Shown here: piece by piece, positions 51,404 through 59,692 of the stretch
Layout of the letters: each line of letters opens with the position of its first letter
How positions within the stretch are numbered: the stretch's first letter is position 1
Assembly: GCF_008704715.1 (NCBI RefSeq)
Contig: NZ_CP023689.1
Location: forward strand, 4,712,001-4,776,000
Source of the DNA: Streptomyces chartreusis
Lineage (GTDB): Bacteria; Actinomycetota; Actinomycetes; Streptomycetales; Streptomycetaceae
Length of the DNA stretch: 64,000 bases
Direction: 5' to 3'
The notes under the pieces: generated by a model
The model's input: the letters and a program-made list of their open reading frames with translations, nothing else
The model's database searches: none
Told to the model about the DNA's origin: nothing
Program-made: the position numbers and the translations under genes

Positions 51404-53270
51404 GCGGGGATCCATTCCTTTCGTTCAGTGCGATCCATTCCGGTGCGATTTCCTTCGCGGTGGCCGCGTCGAGGGTGAAGACCTGTGTCTCCGTCTCCTG
51501 CGGGGAGGCGGCCGGGGTGAATCCGGCGCCGGTCCAGAAGTCCGCGGCGACGCCGTTGCGGTCCGAGGGCCGGTAGTGCCCCTCGACGCTCCGGGCACCG
51601 GCCAGCGCGGCCAGTTCGGCGAGCCGGCCGACGGCCGCCCGCTCCACGCCGCGGCTGAGCACCCGGCAGCTCAGGACGAGGTTGAGGACCCGCCACACCT
51701 CGTCGGTGCGCTCGACCCACAGGGCGCCGACGATGCCCTCGTCGCCGAAGCGGTCGGCGACCGACACCGACAGCACCAGATGGCCGGCGTCCTCGCCCAT
51801 CCGCCGGGTGGCCGCCTCGTCGTAGCGGATCCCGGTGAGGTTGAACTGGTTGGTGCGGGCGGCGAGCTGGGCGATCCGGCCGATCGTGTACTCGGTCGCC
51901 GGTGTCACCTCGACCTTGAGGTCCAGCGCCCGCAGGAAGTCCTCCGAGGAGTCGAACCCGGAGGAGAAGTCGCCGCGCAGCGCACGGTTGCGGTACAGCT
52001 CGGGGCGCTTGCGGTCGGTGTCGGTGAGCGCCATGACGTCGAACCAGCCGTGCCGCAGCAGCGAGTCCACCAGGTGGGCGGGGTCACCGGCCGCGGAGAC
52101 CACGGCGACCTCGGGCAGTTCGTCGCCGACCTGGGCACGCTCGAAGTCGGAGTCGTCCATGAAGACGAACGACTCGGTCGACAGGGACAGCGCCTCGGCG
52201 GCCCGGCGCAGATTGCCCGCCTTCGCCGACCAGTCGACCATCCGCGCGGAGAACGCCTCGGGCCGCAGCAGCACGTCCGGGTGCTCGGTGAGGACCTTCT
52301 CCACCTGGTCCCGGTCGTTCTTGCTGGCCAGGACCAGCACGACGCCCTGCTCGCGCAGCCCCGCCACCGTGCGCTGGAGTTCGGTGTAGCAGTTGCCCGG
52401 GTACAGGCCGCCCACCTGGACGCCCTGGGGCCCGGCCTCGCCGAGGACGCCGCCCCACAGGGTGTTGTCCAGGTCGAGGGCGAGGACCTTGCGGGACAGC
52501 CCCGCGCGGGCCTGGGCGACCCGGCGCACGAGCCGGGCCAGCAGCAGCAACGCGTCGTCGCTGTAGGGCAGATCGCCGTAGCGGTGCAGCCGTACGTCGC
52601 ACGCCTGGACCGGTGCCTCGGCCAGCTCGCCGACGAGGTCCACCGCGACCACCTGGTCGTGTTCCTCGGCGAGGGCGAGGAGGCCCGCGTTCAACCGGTA
52701 CCAGGAGCGGGCCACCTGGGCACGGGCCCGCACGCTGATGATCCCGTTGCGGACCTGGGCGGGCAGCGGGACGGTGTGCACGACGACGGTGGCGGCCGTG
52801 TGCTTCAGGGCGCCGGCCAGCAGTCCGCGCAGTTCCTCCAGCCGGGCATCGACGTACTTCGCCAGCACGTCGGGCTCGGCGGCGCCGGAGTCGCCCGGCA
52901 GAAAGTACCCGGCGTCCAGCAGCACGGCGACCAGTCCGGGGTCGCCGTCGCGGGTGAACGACCCGGTCGCCAGCGACATGCCGAAGGTGCCGTAGTCCGC
53001 GCTGCGCAGGGCGGGCAGCAGTCCGGCGCCGACCAGCTGGGCGCGCAGCAGGGCCTCGAACGGGCCGACGGTGCAGGTGGCCAGGACGGCCACGTCCACC
53101 TCGCGGGGCCGTTCCCCGTCCACGGCCAGGTCCTTCAGGATCCGGCCGGCCTGCCGGGCCAGGGCCGGGTCGCCGCTCTCCAGCAGTGCCCTGCGGGTGG
53201 GGTGACCGGGCATGCGTCGTTCCCGTACGGCCGCACGCAGCGCCGCCGCCGGGTTGTCGCTCTCGCTCAC
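51396..53270 (-). CDS. FkbH-like HAD-IIIC glyceryl transferase/phosphatase
   Basis: 624 residues. An N-terminal alpha/beta part (about 1-260) is followed by the HAD domain with LALDLDNTLWGGVLGE (catalytic Asp pair), LASKND and FMDDSDFERAQV. The C-terminal third is GNAT-like (GIVGALWVERTDEVWRVLNL and SCRVLSRGVERA). FkbH-type proteins take 1,3-bisphosphoglycerate, remove phosphate and load a D-glyceryl thioester on an ACP, as in methoxymalonyl and tetronate pathways. GTG start. The overlapping ACP gene is the expected partner. Methoxymalonyl dehydrogenases are absent, so the C3 unit is probably used as glyceryl. Confidence 0.88.
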   Translation of the reverse strand: MSESDNPAAALRAAVRERRMPGHPTRRALLESGDPALARQAGRILKDLAVDGERPREVDVAVLATCTVGPFEALLRAQLVGAGLLPALRSADYGTFGMSLATGSFTRDGDPGLVAVLLDAGYFLPGDSGAAEPDVLAKYVDARLEELRGLLAGALKHTAATVVVHTVPLPAQVRNGIISVRARAQVARSWYRLNAGLLALAEEHDQVVAVDLVGELAEAPVQACDVRLHRYGDLPYSDDALLLLARLVRRVAQARAGLSRKVLALDLDNTLWGGVLGEAGPQGVQVGGLYPGNCYTELQRTVAGLREQGVVLVLASKNDRDQVEKVLTEHPDVLLRPEAFSARMVDWSAKAGNLRRAAEALSLSTESFVFMDDSDFERAQVGDELPEVAVVSAAGDPAHLVDSLLRHGWFDVMALTDTDRKRPELYRNRALRGDFSSGFDSSEDFLRALDLKVEVTPATEYTIGRIAQLAARTNQFNLTGIRYDEAATRRMGEDAGHLVLSVSVADRFGDEGIVGALWVERTDEVWRVLNLVLSCRVLSRGVERAAVGRLAELAALAGARSVEGHYRPSDRNGVAADFWTGAGFTPAASPQETETQVFTLDAATAKEIAPEWIALNERNGSPHE

Positions 53271-53298
53271 GGTGCGATGCCTTCCTGTGGGACGCGGG

Positions 53299-54327
53299 TC
53301 AGGCCCGGACGAGGGAGCAGTACCAGCGCATCCCGATGGAGATCCCGGTCAGCGCGACCAGGTCGCCGGGGGCGACGACGCCCTGCTCGATCAGCTCGCC
53401 GAGCGCGGTGAGCTGGTCGGCGGAGCCCATGTGGCCGTGGGCCCTGGCGATCTCGGTGTTGGTGCGCTCCAGGGGCAGACCGAGCGGCTCGGCGATGTCG
53501 GCGATGCCGTCCGGGTCGTTGATGTAGATGACGTGCCGCACCTCGTCGCGGCCGACGCCGGCCCGCTTGCACGCCCCGTCGATGACGTCGAGGGTGCGGG
53601 TGATCGCCGCCTGCCCGAACTCGCGCAGCCGCGCGGGGTCCTTGCGGAAGTGCTCCTGCACGCGCACATGACCGGCCGGCGCCGTCCTGCTCGACCAGCC
53701 CTCCGGGGGCACGGGTGCCACCGCGCCGCCGTAGTCGGTGCGGAACCAGTCGCACAGGTCCGGGATCGTGAACTGCTCGGTGGCGAGCCAGGCGTTGCGC
53801 TCGTGACCGCGGCGCAGGACCGCGGCGACGGCGCCGTCGCTGTGCACCGCGTTGTTGACCGTCATGCGGTTGCGGTGGAACTCGCTGACCCTGTTCACCG
53901 CGACGAACAGCACGGTGCTGATCTCCGGCTGCACGGCGAGGACCCCGGCGACGATGCCCAGTCCGGTGACGCCCGAGGCACAGCCCTCGTTCAGCAGCAG
54001 GGTCTGCCGGCTCTCCATCTTCAGGGCCCGGCCCAGCGCCGCCGACCCGTCCCAGTGCGGGTACTCGGGGTGCTCGGAGGTGGCCAGCACCAGCAGGTCG
54101 ATGTCGTCGACGGTCATCGAGGTGCGGGACAGGGCGTCACGCGCGGCCTGTGCCGCGAGGTCGGTCGTGGTGATGTCGTCGGGTGCCCGGTGAAAGGTGT
54201 GGTAACCCCACCGCACAATGCGTTCCGGGTCGGGGACATACGTTCCCGCTACTTCTTCGACATTCTGGTCCGCTCCGAAGGAGTAACCGAAACCAGTAAT
54301 TCCGAAGTCATGCGGAAGCTGCGCCAT
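53299..54327 (-). CDS. KAS III-like (FabH-type) condensing or acyl-transfer enzyme with altered active site
   Basis: 342 residues of the thiolase fold. The nucleophile Cys116 is present in NEGCASGVTGLGI. The other two FabH triad positions look changed: where HQAN is expected the sequence reads Y-I-N-D-P-D (about 268-273), and where GNTSAA is expected it reads H-G-H-M-G-S-A-D (297-304). It may therefore transfer an acyl group from the glyceryl-ACP rather than do decarboxylative condensation. First gene of the long biosynthetic operon; GAGAGAGA precedes the ATG, and three GTTCAAC repeats lie further upstream. Confidence 0.82.
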   Translation of the reverse strand: MAQLPHDFGITGFGYSFGADQNVEEVAGTYVPDPERIVRWGYHTFHRAPDDITTTDLAAQAARDALSRTSMTVDDIDLLVLATSEHPEYPHWDGSAALGRALKMESRQTLLLNEGCASGVTGLGIVAGVLAVQPEISTVLFVAVNRVSEFHRNRMTVNNAVHSDGAVAAVLRRGHERNAWLATEQFTIPDLCDWFRTDYGGAVAPVPPEGWSSRTAPAGHVRVQEHFRKDPARLREFGQAAITRTLDVIDGACKRAGVGRDEVRHVIYINDPDGIADIAEPLGLPLERTNTEIARAHGHMGSADQLTALGELIEQGVVAPGDLVALTGISIGMRWYCSLVRA

Positions 54328-54416
54328 TGATATCTCTCTCTCGCTGCGATTCCTGAGGCCGCGTGAAATCTTCGCGGGTCCGGATGGCCGAATCAACAGC
54401 GGTCGGGACAGGCGGA

Positions 54417-54465
54417 GTTGAACGGAAAACCTAAGTTGAACGCGCGTAGATCAGGGAAGTTGAAC
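54417..54465 (-). promoter_or_regulatory. Three GTTCAAC half-sites upstream of the biosynthetic operon
   Basis: On the minus strand GTTCAAC occurs at 54465-54459, 54441-54435 and 54423-54417, all in the same orientation (24- and 18-base steps), about 90-140 bases before the KAS III-like start. The first two continue as GTTCAACTT, close to the GTTCRACTG half-site of StrR-type activators. No perfect inverted partner is visible here. The block lies in AT-enriched non-coding DNA just downstream of a terminator. Confidence 0.55.
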
Positions 54466-54472
54466 ACACCCG

Positions 54473-54513
54473 AAAAAAAGAGTGCGGGCCGGGAGATCTC
54501 CCGGCCCGCACTC
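54473..54513 (-). terminator. Intrinsic terminator of the DAO/M1-like unit
   Basis: A perfect 34-base palindrome at 54480-54513 (stem up to 17 bp, centre AGATCT), followed on the minus strand by seven T residues (54479-54473). It separates the flavoenzyme unit from the operon that begins with the KAS III-like gene. Confidence 0.93.
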
Positions 54514-54545
54514 ATTGCGGACTGCCTCGATATCGCGTACGGAAG

Positions 54546-55586
54546 TCAGGCCAACAGCGCCGCCGCGGCCTTCCTGCTGGCGGCGACGACGGTCTTTGCC
54601 GCGCCTCCGCTGCCCCCGGTGAAAGTGTGCAGACCCGGCCCGAGAGAACGCAGTTCCAGCCCCGCGGGGTCGTGATAGCAGTCGCAGGAGGCGACGGTGC
54701 GTCCCACGGCGACCGGCACACCGAACACCCGCCGCGCGCTCTCGGCGACCCGCCGCGCCAGCGCCTGGTCCGGTGCCGTCGCGTCCGGGTCGACTCCCCA
54801 CCGGTCGGAGGGCAGCCCGAGCAGGAAGCCACCGTCCTCGTGGGGCCTGCCGTACAGGCCGGAGTTCTCGTCGACGAACGGCCCGAGCCCCTCCAGCGGC
54901 GTCTCGCACAGGCTGTACTGGATGTGCTTGGTGCGCAGCCCCGCGACCGGCAGCCGGCTGCGGGCCAGCAGCTTCGGCGTCCAGGCGCCCGCGGCGACGA
55001 CCACCCGGTCGTAGCGCAGGGTACGGCCGTCCGCGGTGCGCACCGCCGGGTCCCGGGTCACCTCGCCGACCGGCGCCTCGTGGACGGTGACGCCCGCCCC
55101 GGCCGCCGCCCGCAGCGCCGCCGTGCGCAGCCGGTGCGGGGAGATGTGCCCGGCGTGCCGCTCCACCACGGCGACCGAGCCGGCGGGCAGGGTGCGGAAG
55201 GGGAACGCGCCGATCACCCCGTCCCGGCCGACGACTTCGGCCGAGCCCGGCAGATAGGCGTCCACGACCTCGGCCGGCTCCCGCGCGTCGGCGCCGGCCG
55301 GCAGGACGTACAGCGCTCCGGTCTCCCGGTACCCGGACCACTCGCGCAGGACGTCGCTGCCCCTGATCTCGGCGAGGCTCTCGGCGGCCGGGCCGGTCGC
55401 CGCCACGGTGGGCTCGAACCCCCTGACCAGCCCGCCGGAGACCCTGGAGGCGTCCGCCCGCCCCCCGGTGCCGTCGGTGAACAGGTCCACCGCCGCGCCG
55501 CCCGGCGCCCGCACCGTCCGCCAGGCGAGCAGGGCGCCCGCGATCCCGCCGCCGACGATCGCGACCCTCACGGCGTCACCCTTCAT
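54546..55586 (-). CDS. DAO-type FAD-dependent amine/amino-acid oxidoreductase
   Basis: 346 residues. FAD motif VAIVGGGIAGALLAW near the start, the second motif YDRVVVAAGAWTPKLL, and a C-terminal HTFTGGSGGAAKTVVAASRKAA. It resembles glycine/D-amino-acid oxidases. In related hydrazine pathways a flavoenzyme of this type oxidises the N-N-linked adduct; here it may cleave or desaturate the hydrazine intermediate. The ATG overlaps the M1-like gene by 11 bases; an alternative GTG at 55571 has an AAGGG ribosome site and could be the true start. Confidence 0.82.
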   Translation of the reverse strand: MKGDAVRVAIVGGGIAGALLAWRTVRAPGGAAVDLFTDGTGGRADASRVSGGLVRGFEPTVAATGPAAESLAEIRGSDVLREWSGYRETGALYVLPAGADAREPAEVVDAYLPGSAEVVGRDGVIGAFPFRTLPAGSVAVVERHAGHISPHRLRTAALRAAAGAGVTVHEAPVGEVTRDPAVRTADGRTLRYDRVVVAAGAWTPKLLARSRLPVAGLRTKHIQYSLCETPLEGLGPFVDENSGLYGRPHEDGGFLLGLPSDRWGVDPDATAPDQALARRVAESARRVFGVPVAVGRTVASCDCYHDPAGLELRSLGPGLHTFTGGSGGAAKTVVAASRKAAAALLA

Positions 55587-58068
55587 CCGCCCGAGCCGCC
55601 CGTGCCGCGATCACCCGCCGCAGATCGTGGGTGTGGTCCGCGGCCCGGCGGCGCAGCGTCACCGGGAGCCCGTCGAGCGCGAGCATCCGCTGCGCCGATT
55701 CGAGCGTGCGGGGGGTGGCGGCGTAGCGCGGGTAGAGGAAGCGCAGCAGCAGGTCCAGCACCAGATCGCCGCGGCCCCGGGCGGCGGCGGGCATGTCCCG
55801 GAAGAACCGTTCGACGTACGGCTCGGTCAGCGCGCTCTGCTCGGGCTGCCAGAACCCCTCGGCCAGGGACCACAGTTCGTAGTTGGACAGGTCCGTGCCG
55901 CGCATGATCGCGTGCCACGCCGCCTCCTTGGCGGACGCCTCGGGCAGCGCGGCCCGGCACTTCGCCGCGAACTGCTCGGCGACGGCGCCCGGTCCGGCGT
56001 CCAGGGCCGCGGCGATGTCGGCCGTGTCCATCCCGCCCAGCACGGCGAGCCGGTAGCGGATGCGCCAGCTCATGTCGGTGTCGAGCTCCAGCCCCGGCGG
56101 CAGTCCGTCGCCGGCCAGCCAGCCGGACAGCTCCATGGTGTCCGCGGTGAAGTCGACCAGTCCCCTGAAGAGGGTGATCAGCCGCTCGTCGTCGGCGTCG
56201 GTGCGGGCGAGCCGTTCGCGCAGGGCGGCGGCGACCCGGGCCGTCGCCGCGGGCCGCTCGTGCGGGGCGAGGAAGCGGTCGGCGACGTCGTGCCGGGCCT
56301 GTTCCAGGACCTCGGCCAGGATCGACAGCTCGGTCTCCTGACGGACCATGCCGCTCACCAGGGCCAGATGGGCGGCGGCCGGGTACGTCCCGTCCTGGAC
56401 GCCCAGCAGCAGCGCGCACCACACCATCGCCCGGTTCAGCGGGGACAGCCCGGCCAGCGTGTCCGGCAGCGCGGCCCGCGAGACGGGGTCGAAGCCGATC
56501 TTGGCGTAGGTCAGGTCGCCGTCGTTGAGGAGGAGGAACACCGGCGCCGGGCGGCCCACGAGCTCGGGCAGTTCGGTGCGCGCGCCGTCGATCCGGACCC
56601 GGACGGTGGTGCTGTCGTCGGCGTAGTAGAGGCCCACGTCCATGGTGTGCGGGCGCAGCACCGGGTGGCTGTCGGGGGCGCCCTGGAGGACGGCGGCGGC
56701 GGTGATGTGGCCGTCGGCGACGGTGAGTTCGGGGGTGAGGGTGTTCACGTTGGGGGTGTGCAGCCACTTCTCGGCCCAGTCGGTCAGGTCGGTGCCGGCC
56801 GCCTCGCCCATCGCGGCGAGGAAGTCCGCGAAGGTCGCGGTGGAGTAGGCGTGCCGGTCGAAGTAGGTCCGCAGCCCGGCGGTCAGGGCGTCGTCGCCGA
56901 TGTGCGCGGCGAGCTGGCGCAGCGCCGAGTGGCCCTTGAAGTACGAGATCCGGTCCAGCTCCAGCTGCACCGTGCGCACGTCGGGGCCCTCGATGCTGAC
57001 CGGGTGGGTGGAGGGCCGCTGGTCGGGCAGGTAGGCCTGGCCCTTGCGGCGTGCGGCGAACGTCGTGGGCGGTCCGGAAAAGCGGGTGACCTCGCTGGTG
57101 ACGCGGTGCGCCATGTAGTCGGCGAGGGACTGGCCCAGCCACAGGTCGTTCCACCAGGCGTTGGTCACCAGTCCGGCGAGCCACAGCAGGGAGATGCCGT
57201 GGGCGAGGACGACGGCCCTGGTCTCGCGCTCGCTGTCGGCGGCGGCCGAGCTGAACAGGTACTGCTCGCGCAGCAGCACGCAGCCGGGGTGGTCCAGCGA
57301 CAGGACGCTGAACTCGGGCACGAAGACCTGGTCGAGCTTGGCGAAGGGGTGCCCCACGCCGAACAGTGCGGTGTACGCGTCCAGGCACTGGGCGGTGATC
57401 TCGAAGACCTCGTCGACGTCGGTCTTCAGCGAGTCGGCGAGCGAGGCCCGGCAGTGCAGCCCGAGCGGTATGCCGTTGTGCTCGGTCCGGAAGGAGGCGT
57501 ACGGCCCGGCGACGAGGGCGGTGAGATAGGTGGCGAGCGCCGGTGACTCGGTGAGCCGCCAGCGGCCCGGGCCGGTCCGGACGGCCTCGCTGTTGCCGAG
57601 CACCTGCCAGGTCTCGGGGACCGTCAGCTCGAACTCGTACGGGGCCTTCAGGTCGGGCTGGTCGAAACAGGCGAAGACGCGGGGCGCGTTGTCGACGTAG
57701 ACGAAGGAATACACATAGGTCTCGCCGTCGGCCGGATCGACATAGCGGTGGAGCCCTTCGCACTCATTCGAGTAGCTCATGTCGGCCACCACGACGAGTT
57801 CGTTCTCGGCGTCGAGTCCGGTCAGTAGAAACCTGCCGTCCGACAATTCTGCGGCAGCCAGTTCCCTGCCATTGAGCGTGATGGACCGAAGCGTCTTCGG
57901 CTCGATGTCCAAGAAGGTTTCCGACCCGGGCTCCCGGGCGTCGAAGCGGATTTTCGTCGTCGAGCGGAAAGTGTCCGATCCGGAAGTCAGATCGAGGTCG
58001 ACACAATAGGCGCGGACCAGAAGCAGAGAACCACGTTCCCGTGCTTCCTCGCGGGTCAGACTTGGCAT
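55576..58068 (-). CDS. M1 aminopeptidase homologue with degenerate zinc site (pseudo-peptidase)
   Basis: 830 residues, full M1/PepN length with the N-terminal beta domain, thermolysin-like core and C-terminal helical ERAP1-like domain. The exopeptidase motif GAMEN is replaced by L-S-L-D-H before PGCV (about 256-260). The zinc motif HExxH reads H290-G-I-S-L294, and the third ligand Glu, 23 residues after the first His, is Gln313 (LGQSLADY instead of LNESFAEY). The surrounding fold is kept (LVTNAWWNDLWL, SYFKGHSALRQL). Catalytic metalloprotease activity is therefore unlikely. The gene is intact, well translated and coupled to the flavoenzyme, so it is probably repurposed, not decaying. Confidence 0.85.
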   Translation of the reverse strand: MPSLTREEARERGSLLLVRAYCVDLDLTSGSDTFRSTTKIRFDAREPGSETFLDIEPKTLRSITLNGRELAAAELSDGRFLLTGLDAENELVVVADMSYSNECEGLHRYVDPADGETYVYSFVYVDNAPRVFACFDQPDLKAPYEFELTVPETWQVLGNSEAVRTGPGRWRLTESPALATYLTALVAGPYASFRTEHNGIPLGLHCRASLADSLKTDVDEVFEITAQCLDAYTALFGVGHPFAKLDQVFVPEFSVLSLDHPGCVLLREQYLFSSAAADSERETRAVVLAHGISLLWLAGLVTNAWWNDLWLGQSLADYMAHRVTSEVTRFSGPPTTFAARRKGQAYLPDQRPSTHPVSIEGPDVRTVQLELDRISYFKGHSALRQLAAHIGDDALTAGLRTYFDRHAYSTATFADFLAAMGEAAGTDLTDWAEKWLHTPNVNTLTPELTVADGHITAAAVLQGAPDSHPVLRPHTMDVGLYYADDSTTVRVRIDGARTELPELVGRPAPVFLLLNDGDLTYAKIGFDPVSRAALPDTLAGLSPLNRAMVWCALLLGVQDGTYPAAAHLALVSGMVRQETELSILAEVLEQARHDVADRFLAPHERPAATARVAAALRERLARTDADDERLITLFRGLVDFTADTMELSGWLAGDGLPPGLELDTDMSWRIRYRLAVLGGMDTADIAAALDAGPGAVAEQFAAKCRAALPEASAKEAAWHAIMRGTDLSNYELWSLAEGFWQPEQSALTEPYVERFFRDMPAAARGRGDLVLDLLLRFLYPRYAATPRTLESAQRMLALDGLPVTLRRRAADHTHDLRRVIAARAARADEG

Positions 58069-58138
58069 ACGACCTTCCTTTCGCGAGAGGCGAAAGAATC
58101 GTCGTACGACCCGGTTCGAGCGTCAAGGAGAGCATAAG

Positions 58139-58183
58139 AATGCCGATGGCCGGGAACCTATTCGGGTCCCGGCCACCGGCATT
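58139..58183. terminator. Stem-loop terminator after the StrR-type regulator gene
   Basis: AATGCCGATGGCCGGGA pairs with TCCCGGCCACCGGCATT, a 17-bp stem with one mismatch and an 11-base loop. It lies between the regulator stop and the promoter of the M1-like gene. Confidence 0.75.
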
Positions 58184-58198
58184 CCCCGGGGGCGCGCA

Positions 58199-59299
58199 TC
58201 ACGCCTCTTTCCGTTGGCCTTCCAGCTCTCTCGCTATATTCAGCCAGATCTCCCCGCAGGATCGAGCCACGGCCGCGATCTCATTGACCCAGTGCGGGGG
58301 CACTCCCTCGACGCCGGCCACCACGTCCCGCGTGCCGATCGTGTGCGTGTCGTACCAGCGGAAGAGGGTCCGGCCCGATTCCGAGTACCGCAGCAGGGGG
58401 TCCTGGAGCAGCTTGGCGCGCAGCACCGGCCAGTCGGCGGGCACGAGGACGGGCGGCCGCTGGCGGACGGCGGACTGCTGCTCACCGACCGTTCGGTCGG
58501 CGGGTGGCTCGAGTGTGCCCTCGTCCTCGGACACGGCATCCTGCCCGGCCAGACGCAGCTTCGGCGGGAGCGGATCGGCACCGCGCTGGATCCGCTGGCG
58601 GACATCGCGTGCGGTGGCCACCGAAACCCCGGCCTGACGTGCCACTTCACGCAGCGGCATCTCCGGATAGGCCGCGACCACCTCGCTGGCGCGCAGCCGG
58701 CCCTGGCTGTAGTTGACGGGCCGGTACCTGCCGTCCCGACCCAAACGCACGTTCAACTGCGTCTGGTTCGCAGTTGAACGCTCCATGATCGTCCTGCGCA
58801 GCGCGGCCACGGTTCTCGCGGCGAGCCCGGTCACCGCGGCGACGGCCCGGTCGGACCAGTGGGGCTGCGCGGCCAGCACCCGGCGCGCGGCCGCCTCGCG
58901 GTCGGCCCGGGAAAGCGGCAGGCCGTGCGTGACGTTCTCCTGCACCGCGATGAGGAACATCAGCTCCTCGGGACCCTCGAAGAACCGGACATCAATGGTC
59001 TCCTGTCCCTTCATCAACGCTGCCATGAGGCGATGCGATCCATCGATCACACGCATCGAGGGACGGTGCACAATTATCGGCGGCAGCGAGTGTTCGACAT
59101 CCGCAAGAGTCTGGGCATGCGAATGATCCTCCCCTTCCAGGCGGGGAGAGTCACCGGGTCGGATCGATTTCGTCGGGACGGATTCGACCGGACTCAATTC
59201 AACCGATAAACCGTGCCGAGATTCGGGCTGCCGACCGGGAATCTCATCACCATCCGCTTGACCCTCTTCATCAACAAGAGCCTCCCCCGTGTAATCCAC
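58199..59299 (-). CDS. StrR-type pathway regulator (ParB-like N-terminal domain plus HTH)
   Basis: 366 residues. The N-terminal part has the ParB/StrR signature SLPPIIVHRPSMRVIDGSHRLMAALMKG and IAVQENVTHGLPLSRADREAAARRVL; two helix-turn-helix segments follow (SDRAVAAVTGLAARTVAALR and PLREVARQAGVSVATARDVRQ). StrR, NovG and related activators share this layout and bind GTTCRACTG-N11-CRGTYGAAC. Such a site is present inside this gene. Codon 31 is TTA (59207-59209), implying bldA dependence. GTG start with GGGAGAGGA upstream. It most likely activates the adjacent biosynthetic units. Confidence 0.88.
   Translation of the reverse strand: MDYTGEALVDEEGQADGDEIPGRQPESRHGLSVELSPVESVPTKSIRPGDSPRLEGEDHSHAQTLADVEHSLPPIIVHRPSMRVIDGSHRLMAALMKGQETIDVRFFEGPEELMFLIAVQENVTHGLPLSRADREAAARRVLAAQPHWSDRAVAAVTGLAARTVAALRRTIMERSTANQTQLNVRLGRDGRYRPVNYSQGRLRASEVVAAYPEMPLREVARQAGVSVATARDVRQRIQRGADPLPPKLRLAGQDAVSEDEGTLEPPADRTVGEQQSAVRQRPPVLVPADWPVLRAKLLQDPLLRYSESGRTLFRWYDTHTIGTRDVVAGVEGVPPHWVNEIAAVARSCGEIWLNIARELEGQRKEA
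58751..58779. promoter_or_regulatory. Perfect StrR-type operator inside the regulator gene
   Basis: GTTCAACTG (58751-58759), 11-base spacer, CAGTTGAAC (58771-58779): both arms and the spacing match the StrR consensus exactly. It lies within the regulator's own coding sequence, as reported for strR of Streptomyces griseus. Confidence 0.85.
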
Positions 59300-59692
59300 T
59301 GCAGAATCCTCTCCCGAGAAATCGCCAACGCTCCCACCTGCGCTGTTCCTTGGAATACGGATCTCACTCGCCGTGCCACTTCTCTTTTGCCGTGAAGCAG
59401 AGCAACAAGAATGCCGCCGGACTGCCGTGAAGGCTACTCCAGGGTCTGCGTGCTGTCACCTGCGATGCTGCATGACAGAACGATCGGGAATGTTTTCTTC
59501 GAGGGGCGACGCGAGCAACGTCATGTGATAGGCGTCACTTGAGTCGACGCAAGCGTTCGCGGGTGCAGCAGTACCGTCCGGATCCCACGAGCCCCGGCCG
59601 GGCGTGGTTTTTCTCGGCGGGCCTGACAATCGATCCCGAAATGTGGAGCGAGCCCCACCGGATGAACTTTGCACTAGCGAGTGGCGACGCCG
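59300..59692. other. 393-base intergenic region, promoter of the StrR-type gene
   Basis: No convincing gene. Base composition is lower in GC than the neighbours, especially 59300-59560. Short open frames here have poor codon bias and no ribosome sites. It must hold the promoter of the StrR-type gene and the 3' end region of the LysR gene; I could not pick out reliable -10/-35 boxes. Confidence 0.5.

Noticed and set aside
59456..59674. 72-residue open frame upstream of the StrR-type gene
   Set aside because: Poor codon bias, no ribosome site and no recognisable features; treated as intergenic.
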